A stretch of DNA of 64,000 nt from an uncultured Bacteroidales bacterium (lineage in GTDB: Bacteria > Bacteroidota > Bacteroidia > Bacteroidales > Paludibacteraceae). The stretch is taken from positions 1 to 64,000 of the forward strand of contig CACZCR010000002.1 in the NCBI GenBank assembly GCA_902779705.1, written 5' to 3'. Both the position numbers and the translations under genes were made by a program. Of this stretch, positions 33,389 to 42,506 are shown piece by piece; the stretch's first letter is position 1; the number at the start of each line of letters is the position of its first letter. Below the pieces are notes generated by a model. It was given only the letters and a program-made list of their open reading frames with translations, was not told the DNA's origin and did not search any database.

Positions 33389-34161
33389 AAATCCCATTTG
33401 ATGCCGAGGCAGGGGTTGCACATAAAGCCGTGGCCGGTGAAGTTGTACGAGAACTCGATCTCGGTGCCTATATTGAGGTTCGGGCAGCGGAACCATCGTC
33501 CGATATTGTACCACAGTTGCGGTTCGGAGATCATGACAAACGACTGGCCATCGGCGGTGTTCTGTCCCCAGATATCGAGGAATCCGGAGAAGCGCAGTCC
33601 GGGAGCGGTGCAGAAGTCGTCGCATCCCCAGACGAAAGTGAACTGGAGCGGCACTTTGTTGTCCAAGCCGTTGCCATTATAAGCATCGGCGATGTACTTG
33701 TAGAGCAGCTCGAGGTTGAAGACATTCTTATAGTCCGGCGTATGGAGACAATAGTTAAGACCCGCAAGGGCGGCGTGAGATATATGGTATCCCATGGTTC
33801 CTTCAGGGTGCGCATAGATGCCGAATCCGCCGTTGTACTCCACTTGAATGCTCAAGTCCTTAGCAGCTGTGGACTGCCAGAAATTGAGGCAGCGTGCTAT
33901 CTCGGTATAGGCCATAAAAGGCGACTCGTGCCAGTCCTTTTTGTTGACCGCAAAATCGAGGTCCACAAAGGCGAAGGTCGAGCCCCATGGATCGGGATAG
34001 AACAGCTCAAGCGTCGTGGTGACACGGTTGATACGCTGGTTTTGGCAGGCCGTGCCCTCGCTACCGAAGTCGTAGTAGAGTTGCAGGTTGGTGCCTGCAC
34101 TCGCGCTAAGCGAGCACAGGCATAACGCTGCTAATATCATCCGTAACCTGCAACCCATCAT
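33385..34161 (-). CDS. DUF5020 family outer-membrane protein, Tsx-like
   Basis: At 258 residues: a signal peptide (MILAALCLCSLSASA), then alternating strands typical of a 12-strand barrel: NLQLYYDFG, VTTTLELFYPDPWGSTFAFVDLDF, YTEIARCLNFWQ, LSIQVEYNGGFG, LLYKYIADAYNG and GTEIEFSYNF, ending in IKWDF. DUF5020 proteins are related to the nucleoside-specific channel Tsx. Beside an S1/P1 nuclease and TonB receptor, a nucleoside or nucleotide channel is the sensible guess. It begins 9 bases after the preceding lipoprotein gene. Confidence 0.75.
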   Translation of the reverse strand: MMGCRLRMILAALCLCSLSASAGTNLQLYYDFGSEGTACQNQRINRVTTTLELFYPDPWGSTFAFVDLDFAVNKKDWHESPFMAYTEIARCLNFWQSTAAKDLSIQVEYNGGFGIYAHPEGTMGYHISHAALAGLNYCLHTPDYKNVFNLELLYKYIADAYNGNGLDNKVPLQFTFVWGCDDFCTAPGLRFSGFLDIWGQNTADGQSFVMISEPQLWYNIGRWFRCPNLNIGTEIEFSYNFTGHGFMCNPCLGIKWDF

Positions 34162-34170
34162 CTCTCACCT

Positions 34171-35577
34171 TTATTCCTCCACCTGTTCGGGCTCGGAGAC
34201 AAGTATGTTCTTCACCTCCCAGGTCGGGCAGGTCTGTCCGGCTTCGGTCTTGTAGCGGAAGCCTATATAGATGGTCTGGTTGTTCCACCGGCTCAGATCC
34301 ATACGTCCGGAGTTGAAGAACGTCCATGAGTTGGCGTCCGGTACACCGGTCTCGCCGTTCCACTCGTTCCACGGCAGTTGGGTCCAGGTAGCGGTACGTG
34401 CATCGTCAACAAAGTCGGTCGATACCCAAACGGTGATCTGCTCGGTGCGTGTCTCGTCGGTAGGACCATAGTTGAGTGCATGGTCGAACGAGAGTGCCGG
34501 AGCGGTGGAGTTTTTGAGTTTGATCTTAGGCGTAACAAACCATCCCTCGCCATAGTGCGGGCCACCTACGTAGGCCGAACCACGCATACCGTAGAGGTTG
34601 TCGAAGCGCCAAATATAGGATATACCGTCCTCCAGGTCATAGTGGAAGAGTTGGATCTTGCCCAGGTTGCCTTCGCCTGCGACTGCCTGCTTGTAGTAGG
34701 TAGAGAGGTTAGCAGCCCAACCGGACGAGAGCACGAAGGACATCGTCTCTTCTACGATGCCGGTGTTGGCTTTCCACTCGGTGCCATCATAGTTATACTC
34801 GGTAGCAACATAGTGCTTCTCCTTAGAGTCATAGCTGAGCAGCACCTGTTGGTCATCCTTCTGAGCATAGGGATAAGTCAGCGACAGATACTTGACAGCT
34901 TGTCCGTTGGCCTCAGCCGGCAGAATAGACACCGTAGCCGACTCATAAGGCTGCCAAACGGCACCGTCCTTGTAGATATAGAGCACCTCTTTCTCGGTGA
35001 CGGGTGCACCCTCAGCCTCAGCGAAGTTGTACTTGACACCGATCAAGTAGTCGTCCTCGATCATGGGCAAGAACAAGGTCAGTTGTGCCTCGTTAGCAGG
35101 GGTGAGATAGCTGTGGTCCGCATCGCCCCATACAGCCTTGTAGTTGGCGGAGGTGAGGGCGTACTGGATGGTAGCGTTGTAGAACTCGAGATAGAGTGGT
35201 TGGCCTTCGTCGGTCAGATAGGTGACATTGAAGATCGAACCCGGGTCGAGGTGCGGGTACTTGGCATAGATAAACGCCGGCACATAGAGGTCGGCCGATG
35301 CGATATCGTTGAAGCATTTGGTCTCACCAACCAAAGCCAACGCTGCCACGTTGTCGCCTTCCAGGTCCTTGAGCGAGTCGAGGTTGGCGGCATAAGCCTT
35401 GTTGGTCTTGTTGTCGGCTATGGTCTTGTAGTCGGCATCGGTGAGCGTATAGTCATAGGTCTTGACTACAGAGGTCTGCGGGTCGCCGTTGTCCAGGTAC
35501 TTGTCATCAAAATAGTTGTCACAAGCGGTAAAGCCAAGGGCTAAAGCGACGATGGAAAAGATATATCTGGTTTTCAT
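34171..35577 (-). CDS. choice-of-anchor-J type surface lipoprotein
   Basis: At 468 residues from the ATG at 35577, chosen because it starts a lipoprotein signal (MKTRYIFSIVALALGF, then TACDNY) with acidic residues after the cysteine, as in Bacteroidetes surface-exported lipoproteins. The middle has two similar beta regions (LTYPYAQKDDQQVLLSYDS and others). The C-terminal 160 residues resemble the choice-of-anchor-J jelly roll (GEGWFVTPKIKL, PALSFDHALNYG, QITVWVSTDF, IYIGFRYK, WEVKNILV). It is encoded just after a TonB receptor and probably helps capture its ligand at the surface. Confidence 0.7.
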   Translation of the reverse strand: MKTRYIFSIVALALGFTACDNYFDDKYLDNGDPQTSVVKTYDYTLTDADYKTIADNKTNKAYAANLDSLKDLEGDNVAALALVGETKCFNDIASADLYVPAFIYAKYPHLDPGSIFNVTYLTDEGQPLYLEFYNATIQYALTSANYKAVWGDADHSYLTPANEAQLTLFLPMIEDDYLIGVKYNFAEAEGAPVTEKEVLYIYKDGAVWQPYESATVSILPAEANGQAVKYLSLTYPYAQKDDQQVLLSYDSKEKHYVATEYNYDGTEWKANTGIVEETMSFVLSSGWAANLSTYYKQAVAGEGNLGKIQLFHYDLEDGISYIWRFDNLYGMRGSAYVGGPHYGEGWFVTPKIKLKNSTAPALSFDHALNYGPTDETRTEQITVWVSTDFVDDARTATWTQLPWNEWNGETGVPDANSWTFFNSGRMDLSRWNNQTIYIGFRYKTEAGQTCPTWEVKNILVSEPEQVEE

Positions 35578-35596
35578 AATGCTAAAATTCTTCATT

Positions 35597-35625
35597 TTTA
35601 ATTTTTAATTCTTAATTCTTAAAAC
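35597..35625 (-). repeat. E-family repeat at the TonB receptor-lipoprotein junction
   Basis: Plus strand tttttaatttttaattcttaattcttaa includes the TAA stop of the TonB receptor gene (35619-35621). Confidence 0.5.
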
Positions 35626-38333
35626 TGAAGTTTTAAGCGAATGTTCCACTGACGACCTTTGTTGTAGAAGAAATAGATGTTGTCTTTGGTATTCTCCGAC
35701 ACGGTCTGTGTAGCGGTATTGGCTGACCACGCTTTCTCGATATAGTATTGGTTGAGCACGTTGGTCACATTACCGCCGATAGTAGCGCGGATGGGTCCCA
35801 TATCAAACGAATAGGAAGCGCGCAGGTCCATCGATCCGCCAAGCGGGCAGCGATATGGTTCAACGATATTCATGTCCTTGCCCAGGTTGAGGTTAGAACC
35901 GGAGAAGGAGTAGTAGCTGTAGTTGCGGTCATAGAGCGTATATTCACCACCGATACGGAAGCCTTTGAAAGGCTTGAAGGTAACGCCGAAGTTGGCCGTT
36001 GTCTGTGCTTGTCCGCCGACGTGGATACCCTTCATATTGATCTTAGCCCACGCATGATCGGGAGCGCCGATCTCGGTGCGTTGGCCATCGGCTGTCATCG
36101 CAAAACCGTGCTCGTCATAAGCGCGTCCGATGACCGAGTCGCTATCCCACTTCCAGCTACCAAGCGAAACCATAGCACTCAGTTCAACCCATTTAGCGGG
36201 ACGCACTTTGGCCTCAAACTCCAATCCCATGTGGCGTGCGTTGACACCGGTCATGTTCATGTAGTACTGTGTCTGGTTAGGATCGGACAGGTTGCCGTAC
36301 TTGGTCATCGACTTGTCCATCCACTCGGTGAAGTAGCCGTTGACGTGAATACGTGCGTACTGGTTCTCAAAGCCGTAACCCAACTCAACGGAAGCGATCT
36401 TCTCGTTCTTGGCCTCGTTGTTGATAGCATTCGAGGTGCTGACTGACATATAGATAGCCTGGTACTTAGGTGCGCGGCTGATGAAACCGGCATTCAGGAA
36501 GACATTGTGATACTTAGCGAACTTATAGTTGACACCCCCCTTGATCGTTCCACCGATACGGATGACCGAGTCGCGTGCGGTGACATTGTCATAGTAGTAG
36601 CGGTCGGTACGCCAGTTGTGGTTGAATGAGAGCGAGGCGTTGACGAACGCCGAGAGGTTGTTCTTGCTATACTCCAAGCTACCAAACACGCCCTCTTGGA
36701 CGATGGTACCGGTATAGTCACGGTAAGCGATGTCCCCTACCCCCAGTTTCTGGTTCACCCAGTCGGGGTTGTTGCGGTTGGGGTTGTTCTCAGCCAGCAC
36801 GCTGGAGCGTGTAGCGTCGATATAGTAAGCACCACCGAACAGGTCCGATATAACAGCCTGGTGGATACCTTGGTAGTAGCGCAGGTCAAGTCCGGCGGTC
36901 AGCTCAAGACAGTCGAGGAACTTCTTGTCATAGGTCGAAACCAGTCCCACCCAGTTGTGGTAGTTACGGTTCTCACAGATGACCAACTCAGAGCCATACT
37001 CGCTGGCGGCGTTGATCTCCTGCACCTGAGCATAGTCAAACATACCCGTTACAGGGTCACGGAACGTGGTGGTCACCAATCCGTTGTAAGCACCACGGGT
37101 GAGGTCGCTATACGAATAAGTCGAGTTGAGTCCGTTCTCTGCCGTACGTCCAAAACCTCGTCCGATAGAGGTATAGAGGGCGGTAGAGAGGCTGCTGGTC
37201 TCGTCTATCTGCCAGATATGGTTGAGCGAGATCTGCGGCTTGTGGTACTGGTTGTAGTTGGTGCCGGCCTGTTTGCCGTCCTTGCCGATACCATAAGAGG
37301 GGTTATACTGGCGACGATCCATACCCGAAGGCATGTATTGTGCCACGCGGTTCCACTCGGCCAGCGTCAGCGCACCCGAGCTACCCGAAGGACGGGTCCA
37401 GTGGTGTTGCGGTGCACCAAAAGCGGTCAGCGAGAGCTGGTGAGCATCGTTGATACGCTTAGATATATTAGCAAAGTAGCTATAGCCTTGGAAACCTGTT
37501 CCTTGGATGTAACCATCACCCCACGTGCGGCTACCCATGACCGATATAGCCCAGCCGCTTTTCATCAGGCCGGTAGAAACAGAGAAGGCCACCTTGTTGT
37601 AACCGTCGTTACCCATAGCATAACTGAGCGATCCACCCTTCTTGGCATCGATACCGCGGGTGACGATGTTGATTGTACCTCCTACAGAAGGAGCAGACAA
37701 CTTAGAAGCACCCATACCACGTTGGGTCTGCATGACCGAAGTCACATCACTCAGTCCTTGCCAGTTGGACCAATAGACGGTTCCGCCTTCCATATCATTC
37801 ATCGGCACACCGTTGATCATCGTAGCAACATTGGTGTTGTCGAATCCACGCATCCAGATCTCTGAGTCGCCCCAGCCGCCACCTTGTCCGTTGGCGTGTA
37901 CACCCGGGGTGTTCTTGAGCACCTCAGGAAACTCTTGTCCGGCGATACGTTCTTCGATCTCGAGCGCCGACACTTGGCTGACAGCCACAGGTGTCTGTTG
38001 GGTACGTGCCATCTGGCCGGTGATCGTGACATCCTGCAGGGCTACAGCTTCTTCTTCCAGTCGGATGATACCGACGTCGTTACGCTTGAAGCTCTCCTCT
38101 TGGGGTGCATAGCCGATGTAGGAGAAATGGAGTTTGCGGTTGGTGACTGTAATCTTGAAGTTACCATCCAAGTCGGTCACTACACCGTTGGTCGTACCGG
38201 ATTCAACGACTGTGACGCCTACCAGCGGTTCGCCGGTAGTAGCATCGAGCACTGTTCCGGTCATCTTCTGTGTCTGCGCAAACAGCATCAAGGCAGTCAT
38301 AAGACACAAGCAAAGGGAAAGAATTCTTCTCAT
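35619..38333 (-). CDS. TonB-dependent receptor of the putative nucleic-acid locus
   Basis: At 904 residues: signal peptide (ILSLCLCLMTALMLFAQ), CarboxypepD_reg-like domain (MTGTVLDATTGEPLVGVTVV), TonB plug (VSQVSALEIEERIAGQEFPEVLKNTPGVHANGQG, IWMRGFDNTNVATMINGVPM, LSAPSVGGTINIVTRG) and a barrel of about 650 residues ending in WNIRLKLQF. It imports a ligand released by the neighbouring secreted nuclease or bound by the lipoprotein. It starts one base after the nuclease gene. No SusD homolog is present, so it is not a classical polysaccharide locus. Confidence 0.9.
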   Translation of the reverse strand: MRRILSLCLCLMTALMLFAQTQKMTGTVLDATTGEPLVGVTVVESGTTNGVVTDLDGNFKITVTNRKLHFSYIGYAPQEESFKRNDVGIIRLEEEAVALQDVTITGQMARTQQTPVAVSQVSALEIEERIAGQEFPEVLKNTPGVHANGQGGGWGDSEIWMRGFDNTNVATMINGVPMNDMEGGTVYWSNWQGLSDVTSVMQTQRGMGASKLSAPSVGGTINIVTRGIDAKKGGSLSYAMGNDGYNKVAFSVSTGLMKSGWAISVMGSRTWGDGYIQGTGFQGYSYFANISKRINDAHQLSLTAFGAPQHHWTRPSGSSGALTLAEWNRVAQYMPSGMDRRQYNPSYGIGKDGKQAGTNYNQYHKPQISLNHIWQIDETSSLSTALYTSIGRGFGRTAENGLNSTYSYSDLTRGAYNGLVTTTFRDPVTGMFDYAQVQEINAASEYGSELVICENRNYHNWVGLVSTYDKKFLDCLELTAGLDLRYYQGIHQAVISDLFGGAYYIDATRSSVLAENNPNRNNPDWVNQKLGVGDIAYRDYTGTIVQEGVFGSLEYSKNNLSAFVNASLSFNHNWRTDRYYYDNVTARDSVIRIGGTIKGGVNYKFAKYHNVFLNAGFISRAPKYQAIYMSVSTSNAINNEAKNEKIASVELGYGFENQYARIHVNGYFTEWMDKSMTKYGNLSDPNQTQYYMNMTGVNARHMGLEFEAKVRPAKWVELSAMVSLGSWKWDSDSVIGRAYDEHGFAMTADGQRTEIGAPDHAWAKINMKGIHVGGQAQTTANFGVTFKPFKGFRIGGEYTLYDRNYSYYSFSGSNLNLGKDMNIVEPYRCPLGGSMDLRASYSFDMGPIRATIGGNVTNVLNQYYIEKAWSANTATQTVSENTKDNIYFFYNKGRQWNIRLKLQF

Positions 38334-38334
38334 A

Positions 38335-39132
38335 CTACTTAAATATTGAGTTGATTAGTTGTGCAAGACGAATGCCGGCGCAATAGAGTTGGTACTCCAT
38401 CGGTTGGTGCCAGTGGTAGATATAGTGGTAGGTGTTACCATCCCAGGTGGTCTGGTAGTTATAGATATCGGACGTCAGATGATAGGTCTGGAGCGTGAGG
38501 TCCTCCCACGAAGCCTTCTCTATCTCACGACGACGGTCGCCATAGGTGTCCTCCAGAAACTGCGCATACTCGGTATAAGAGTAGCCTTGCGACTCGATGA
38601 GTTTGCCGTCCCATACAGAGTGGAGGTTGGTGTCTCGGCCAAACCATTTCATCCGTACGGCATTACCGCCCTTGTCGTCCATGTGCGCCATATGCATCGG
38701 GCAGAACCGGTCGCCTGTGAGGTGAACGATAAACCGCATGGTATGCGGATTGATTTCAAATTTATGATTTATGATTTCAAGTTGGAGGCTATCCAAGGCA
38801 CGGAACAGGTTTCCGCCTTCGGCAGGATAATGGGTCATCGTCTCAATGACCTGTTGGTCGGTCAGCCCGGCATCGAGATCCTGATAGTGCCACCCGTCGC
38901 GGATGGACTCCGGGTAGATAGTGTCGGACTTGATCTCATCCGGCCAATTGGCCCAATAGATGACACCATGGGTGCCGAGGAGGTTGTCTACTTGCTTGCG
39001 CGCTTTGGAACTTAGGTGGGAGTATGCCACCTGAGCAATGATGCGGTGTCCGGCTTGTCCCCAAGCCCAAACGGGCGTGGAGGGGAGCAGCGACATCGCA
39101 ATGGTAGCGAGAAGAATCAGAGTACGTTTCAT
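38335..39132 (-). CDS. S1/P1-type nuclease
   Basis: At 265 residues: a signal peptide whose cleavage (VWA-WGQAGHR) would leave tryptophan as residue 1, needed because its amino group binds zinc in S1/P1 enzymes. Other ligands fit: the His in GQAGH, WPDEIK (Asp), RDGWHYQDLD (His), FIVHLTGDRFCPMHM (His, Asp, His) and NLHSVWDGKLIE (His, Asp). Such three-zinc enzymes cut single-stranded RNA and DNA and release 5' nucleotides outside the cytoplasm. An E-family repeat gives residues 117-127 (LEIINHKFEI). The start overlaps the stop of the AraC-type gene (ATGA). Confidence 0.9.
   Translation of the reverse strand: MKRTLILLATIAMSLLPSTPVWAWGQAGHRIIAQVAYSHLSSKARKQVDNLLGTHGVIYWANWPDEIKSDTIYPESIRDGWHYQDLDAGLTDQQVIETMTHYPAEGGNLFRALDSLQLEIINHKFEINPHTMRFIVHLTGDRFCPMHMAHMDDKGGNAVRMKWFGRDTNLHSVWDGKLIESQGYSYTEYAQFLEDTYGDRRREIEKASWEDLTLQTYHLTSDIYNYQTTWDGNTYHYIYHWHQPMEYQLYCAGIRLAQLINSIFK
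38752..38783 (-). repeat. E-family repeat inside the S1/P1 nuclease
   Basis: Plus strand gatttcaaatttatgatttatgatttc; encodes EIINHKFEI in frame just before the conserved metal-binding helix. Confidence 0.55.
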
Positions 39133-39980
39133 TTGGTTTCTCGTCTGATAGCTAATGGTGATTTGCCTGTATGTTTTTTGACGTATTGGCAGAAGAAACT
39201 GCTGTTAGGGAAATGGAGGTCATAGGCGATCTCCTTGACGCTGAGCTGCGTCGTCCGCAGCAGTCGTACTATCTCGGTCATCGTGACCTCAGCAATCCAG
39301 TCGGTAGGCAGCTTGCCGCTACACTGTTTGCAGATCTCGGTCAGATACTTGGGGGTGATACCTATCTTCTCGGCAAAGAACTGCACCTCGCGCTGGTTAG
39401 AATTGGCTTGCAGCAACGTCATAAAGCGTCTGAAGATGATATCCGACTGGCGTATATTGGCCCTTTCCTCAAGCGTAGAAGGCAGATGAAGCTCGTGGTC
39501 GAGCATATGGAGTATCTCCATAACCGAGGCATGGGCTATAGCTTGCAGTATATGGTGTCGATAGGAGGTATCGGCCTGCATTATCTTGAGTCGGAACAGC
39601 GTATGGTAGGACTCAAGCAGGCGGCGCTGTTCGTCATTGAGATGGATGACGGGATTGGAGCGCAACAGCTGCTGTTTCTCCCACCAATAGGGCTCCATAC
39701 GGAAGCACTCGAAGAAGATATCCTCGTAGATCTGGCTCTTGGCGCGCAGCAGATAGAACTGAAAATCATAGGAGGGCGTCATCGAGCGGATAAACGTACG
39801 GGGCATCACTATCTGCAGGTCACCCGACTGAAGCTCCAGTTCACGCGACTCCAACTTGATACGCACCGACCCTTTGCGGCAATAGATCAGACTGGTCGTA
39901 TCGCCCAAACGATAGTTGGTCTTGCGCGACAAGTCCTCGATGGAGCTTGTCAGAAACACATTGTCTATTTTTTGCGCCAT
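39129..39980 (-). CDS. AraC family transcriptional regulator
   Basis: At 283 residues. The N-terminal 150 residues form a cupin-like sensor (YCRKGSVRIKLESRELELQSGDLQIVMP). The C-terminal 100 residues hold two helix-turn-helix motifs (QFFAEKIGITPKYLTEICKQ and SVKEIAYDLHFPNSSFFCQY) ending in the usual KKHTGKSPLAIRR. Its stop overlaps the nuclease start by 4 bases, so it is made together with the nuclease and is the natural candidate regulator of the nuclease-receptor-lipoprotein-channel genes. The inducer is unknown. Confidence 0.92.
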   Translation of the reverse strand: MAQKIDNVFLTSSIEDLSRKTNYRLGDTTSLIYCRKGSVRIKLESRELELQSGDLQIVMPRTFIRSMTPSYDFQFYLLRAKSQIYEDIFFECFRMEPYWWEKQQLLRSNPVIHLNDEQRRLLESYHTLFRLKIMQADTSYRHHILQAIAHASVMEILHMLDHELHLPSTLEERANIRQSDIIFRRFMTLLQANSNQREVQFFAEKIGITPKYLTEICKQCSGKLPTDWIAEVTMTEIVRLLRTTQLSVKEIAYDLHFPNSSFFCQYVKKHTGKSPLAIRRETK

Positions 39981-39990
39981 AATGGTATTA

Positions 39991-40035
39991 CGAATTGACG
40001 ATTGGACGATTTACAATTGACGATTTAAGATTAGG
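39991..40035 (-). repeat. A-family repeat between the BadF-type kinase and the AraC gene
   Basis: Plus strand units gaattgacgattgg, acgatttacaattg and acgatttaagatt; includes the kinase's stop codon. Sense orientation relative to transcription, as in the other A-family copies. Confidence 0.65.
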
Positions 40036-40921
40036 TAGTAGGAACAACGTCTTGTCGGTGGTACTCCATCAGTCCGGCGATAGGGTCTTGCATGATCTTG
40101 CCGATACGGAACCCGTAGTCGTCCATCACCTCTTCAAGGATGGGGCGGTAGTAATAAGCTATCGATCCCACAAAAGCCACCGGCATCATACTGGTCTCGG
40201 GATTCTCCATGCCGTCCACCTCGTAGTACTGCTGCACATTGCGACGCACAAAGTCCTGCAAGTGGTCATAGACCAGGTCATGAATACGCTTGTCCTCTAT
40301 GTTATCCGAGCAGAACCGTGCCAAGTTGGCCAGCCAACGATTAGGGAAAGGTTGACGATAAACGTGCTCGATGATATCGGCTGTGGTCAGTTGGTTAACT
40401 TCCAGGAACTTGTCCTTAAGGTCCTGTCCCAACTGGTTCTTGAGCAGGTCACTCACCAGTCGTCTGCCCAACACAGCAGCCGAGCCTTCGTCACCCAATA
40501 TATAACCCAGCGACGGAACCGACCAGCCGATGTTCTCACCGTCGTAGAAGCAACTGCCACTACCGGTACCAAGGATACAAGCCACACCCTTCTGGTGCCC
40601 CAGCAAGCCGCGTGCCGCGCCTAGCAGGTCACTTGCCACATGCACCTCGGCAGACTTGAAGACCGCCTTGATAGCTTTCTCAACAAACGGTATCTTCTCG
40701 GGCGTACAGCCGGCACCGTAGAAGAAGACGTCGGTCAACTTACCCGCCCAAAGCAGATGAGCTATCTGGGGCAAGAGTTGGTTAGAGATCGAGTTACGCA
40801 TCGCATCACTCGTCTGGAAGAAAGGATTGATACCATCGGTGAACACATCTGACGATTGCCCGTTAGCCGCCATCAGACACCAATGCACTTTGGTAGAACC
40901 ACTGTCAGCAATTAAAACCAT
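40031..40921 (-). CDS. BadF/BadG/BcrA family ATPase, N-acetylglucosamine kinase-like
   Basis: At 296 residues from the ATG at 40921. The ASKHA kinase fold is evident: LIADSGSTKVHWCL (phosphate 1), ILGTGSGSCFYDG (phosphate 2), LGYILGDEGSAAVLGRRLV, and VAFVGSIAYYYRPIL near the adenosine site. Bacteroidetes members of this form are annotated as N-acetylglucosamine kinases acting in the cytoplasm. A link to amino-sugar salvage (MurU and AmgK lie further along) is inference. First gene of a long same-strand run continuing to 32123. Confidence 0.8.
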   Translation of the reverse strand: MVLIADSGSTKVHWCLMAANGQSSDVFTDGINPFFQTSDAMRNSISNQLLPQIAHLLWAGKLTDVFFYGAGCTPEKIPFVEKAIKAVFKSAEVHVASDLLGAARGLLGHQKGVACILGTGSGSCFYDGENIGWSVPSLGYILGDEGSAAVLGRRLVSDLLKNQLGQDLKDKFLEVNQLTTADIIEHVYRQPFPNRWLANLARFCSDNIEDKRIHDLVYDHLQDFVRRNVQQYYEVDGMENPETSMMPVAFVGSIAYYYRPILEEVMDDYGFRIGKIMQDPIAGLMEYHRQDVVPTT

Positions 40922-40946
40922 AGTCAACTGTTTTTCATTTGTGCCG

Positions 40947-40978
40947 CAAAATTATAAAAAAAAATCGATACTTGCAAA
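40947..40978 (-). promoter_or_regulatory. promoter of the BadF-type kinase
   Basis: Minus-strand TTTG (40975-40978) and TAatTTTG (40947-40954), 20-base spacing. Confidence 0.75.
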
Positions 40979-41013
40979 TAAAAAAATGTTTTTTATGAAA
41001 AAAGCATGTTCTA

Positions 41014-41045
41014 TTTGCGTATTCCAAAAAAATGTTGTATATTTG
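41014..41045 (+). promoter_or_regulatory. promoter of the glycosyltransferase operon
   Basis: TTTG 41014-41017 and TAtaTTTG 41038-41045, 20-base spacing, 29 bases before the start codon. Confidence 0.75.
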
Positions 41046-41074
41046 CACCAAATTTTAAAATGTAATACTACGTT

Positions 41075-42478
41075 ATGATATCCAGTTTTCTTCTTCCCGG
41101 ACGTGTATGCAGTACGCAAGCCATCCGTGAGATAGCAGCCCAGTCAAAAACAACGTACACGATGATTCAGTTGAAGCCCGATATCGAATGGGTCTATCTG
41201 GGTCAGGAACGCATGGTACAAGTGATCGAAATGACCAATGCAACGATGGTATATGCAGATCACTTTGCCAAGATCAACGATGTTGTGACCGAAGCACCGG
41301 TGATTGACTACCAGCAGGGTGCGCTGCGGGATGATTTTGATTTCGGCGCTGTCATGCTCTGGCGTACCGACCGTCTCCAAGCACTAGTCGCACAGATGGA
41401 TACGGAATACGAGTTCGCAGGGCTGTATGACCTGCGACTAAGGGCAACTGAACCGAATGGCCATACGGGTGGCGAGCCTCTCGTCCATGTACCAGAGTAC
41501 ATATACTACGAAGTAGAGACCGACACACGTAAGTCCGGTGAGAAGTTGTTTGACTATGTCAACCCGAGCAATAGGCAGGTGCAGATCGAGATGGAGCAAT
41601 GCGTCACCGCCCATCTCAAACGCATAGGCGCCTACCTCCAACCGGGTGTCTATAAAGAGCTTCCTGTAACCGATACCCCCTACCCCGTAACCGCCAGTGT
41701 AATCATACCTTGTAAAAATCGCGCACGCACGATAGGAGATGCTATCCGTAGTGCGCTAAACCAGCAAGTACGCGAAGGCTACTCGTTCAACGTGATCGTA
41801 GTAGATGACAACTCCACCGACGGTTCAATCGACATAATTAACCAAATCATCAATCAATTGTCCAATCGTCAATCGTCCAATCGTCAATTGATTTATATTC
41901 CTCAGGACAAGACTTGGCACGCGATAGGTGGTAACTGGAACGTGGCTATCCACGACCCGCGATGCGGTAAGTATGCCATCCAACTCGACTCAGACGACAC
42001 CTATTTTGATGAGACGACCGTACAAAAGTTCATTGACAAATTTGCCGGTTTAGAACCGGAGCAAGATAGCCATGCGGCCCCGCAATATGGTATGGTGATC
42101 GGCACCTATCAGTTGACCAATATGGCGGGCGAGACCCTTCCTCCGGGAGTGATTGACCATAGAGAGTGGACCGACGACAACGGACGCAACAATGCCCTGC
42201 GTATCAACGGACTGGGTGCCCCGCGTGGATTCTATGTGCCGCTGCTGCGCACCATCAACTACCCCACCACCAAGTACGGCGAAGACTATGCCGTCGGCTT
42301 GCGCATCAGCCGCGAATACCCTATCGGGCGCATCTATGACGTCGTCTATAATTGCCGCCGTTGGGAGGACAACTCCGATGCCAACTGCGATATCGTAGCG
42401 ATGAACCGCAATAACTGGTACAAAGACAGACTTAGAACTTTTGAACTCTTGGCAAGACTTCAAAGTTCTAAGATTTAA
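41075..42478 (+). CDS. family 2 glycosyltransferase with an extra N-terminal domain
   Basis: At 467 residues. The GT-A core starts near 205: [47 protein letters not shown] (the DxD metal site) and [12 protein letters not shown]. The first 200 residues are a separate domain with few landmarks ([26 protein letters not shown]), seen in relatives next to SpoIID-like genes in this phylum. Substrate unknown. Residues 259-273 ([12 protein letters not shown]) derive from an A-family repeat inserted between core strands. Confidence 0.8.
   Translation: MISSFLLPGRVCSTQAIREIAAQSKTTYTMIQLKPDIEWVYLGQERMVQVIEMTNATMVYADHFAKINDVVTEAPVIDYQQGALRDDFDFGAVMLWRTDRLQALVAQMDTEYEFAGLYDLRLRATEPNGHTGGEPLVHVPEYIYYEVETDTRKSGEKLFDYVNPSNRQVQIEMEQCVTAHLKRIGAYLQPGVYKELPVTDTPYPVTASVIIPCKNRARTIGDAIRSALNQQVREGYSFNVIVVDDNSTDGSIDIINQIINQLSNRQSSNRQLIYIPQDKTWHAIGGNWNVAIHDPRCGKYAIQLDSDDTYFDETTVQKFIDKFAGLEPEQDSHAAPQYGMVIGTYQLTNMAGETLPPGVIDHREWTDDNGRNNALRINGLGAPRGFYVPLLRTINYPTTKYGEDYAVGLRISREYPIGRIYDVVYNCRRWEDNSDANCDIVAMNRNNWYKDRLRTFELLARLQSSKI
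41850..41893 (+). repeat. A-family 15-base repeat inside the glycosyltransferase
   Basis: CAATTGTCCAATCGT, CAATCGTCCAATCGT and CAATTG run in tandem, giving pentapeptides [10 protein letters not shown] and QL in frame. This is the clearest copy of the unit. Confidence 0.85.
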
Positions 42479-42506
42479 GATTTAAAATTTAAGATTTAAG
42501 ATTTGA
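42460..42506 (+). repeat. E-family repeat at the glycosyltransferase-SpoIID junction
   Basis: Tandem aagattt/taagattta units contain the glycosyltransferase stop (42476-42478) and the only possible SpoIID start (TTG, 42503). Confidence 0.65.

Noticed and set aside
34378-35544. 388-codon open frame opposite the surface lipoprotein gene
   Set aside because: It mirrors the lipoprotein gene's codons, has no ribosome binding site or family features, and the sense frame has a signal peptide and domain pattern. Antisense shadow.
36696-37865. 389-codon open frame opposite the TonB receptor
   Set aside because: Composition and position follow from the receptor's codon use on the other strand; nothing recognisable in it.
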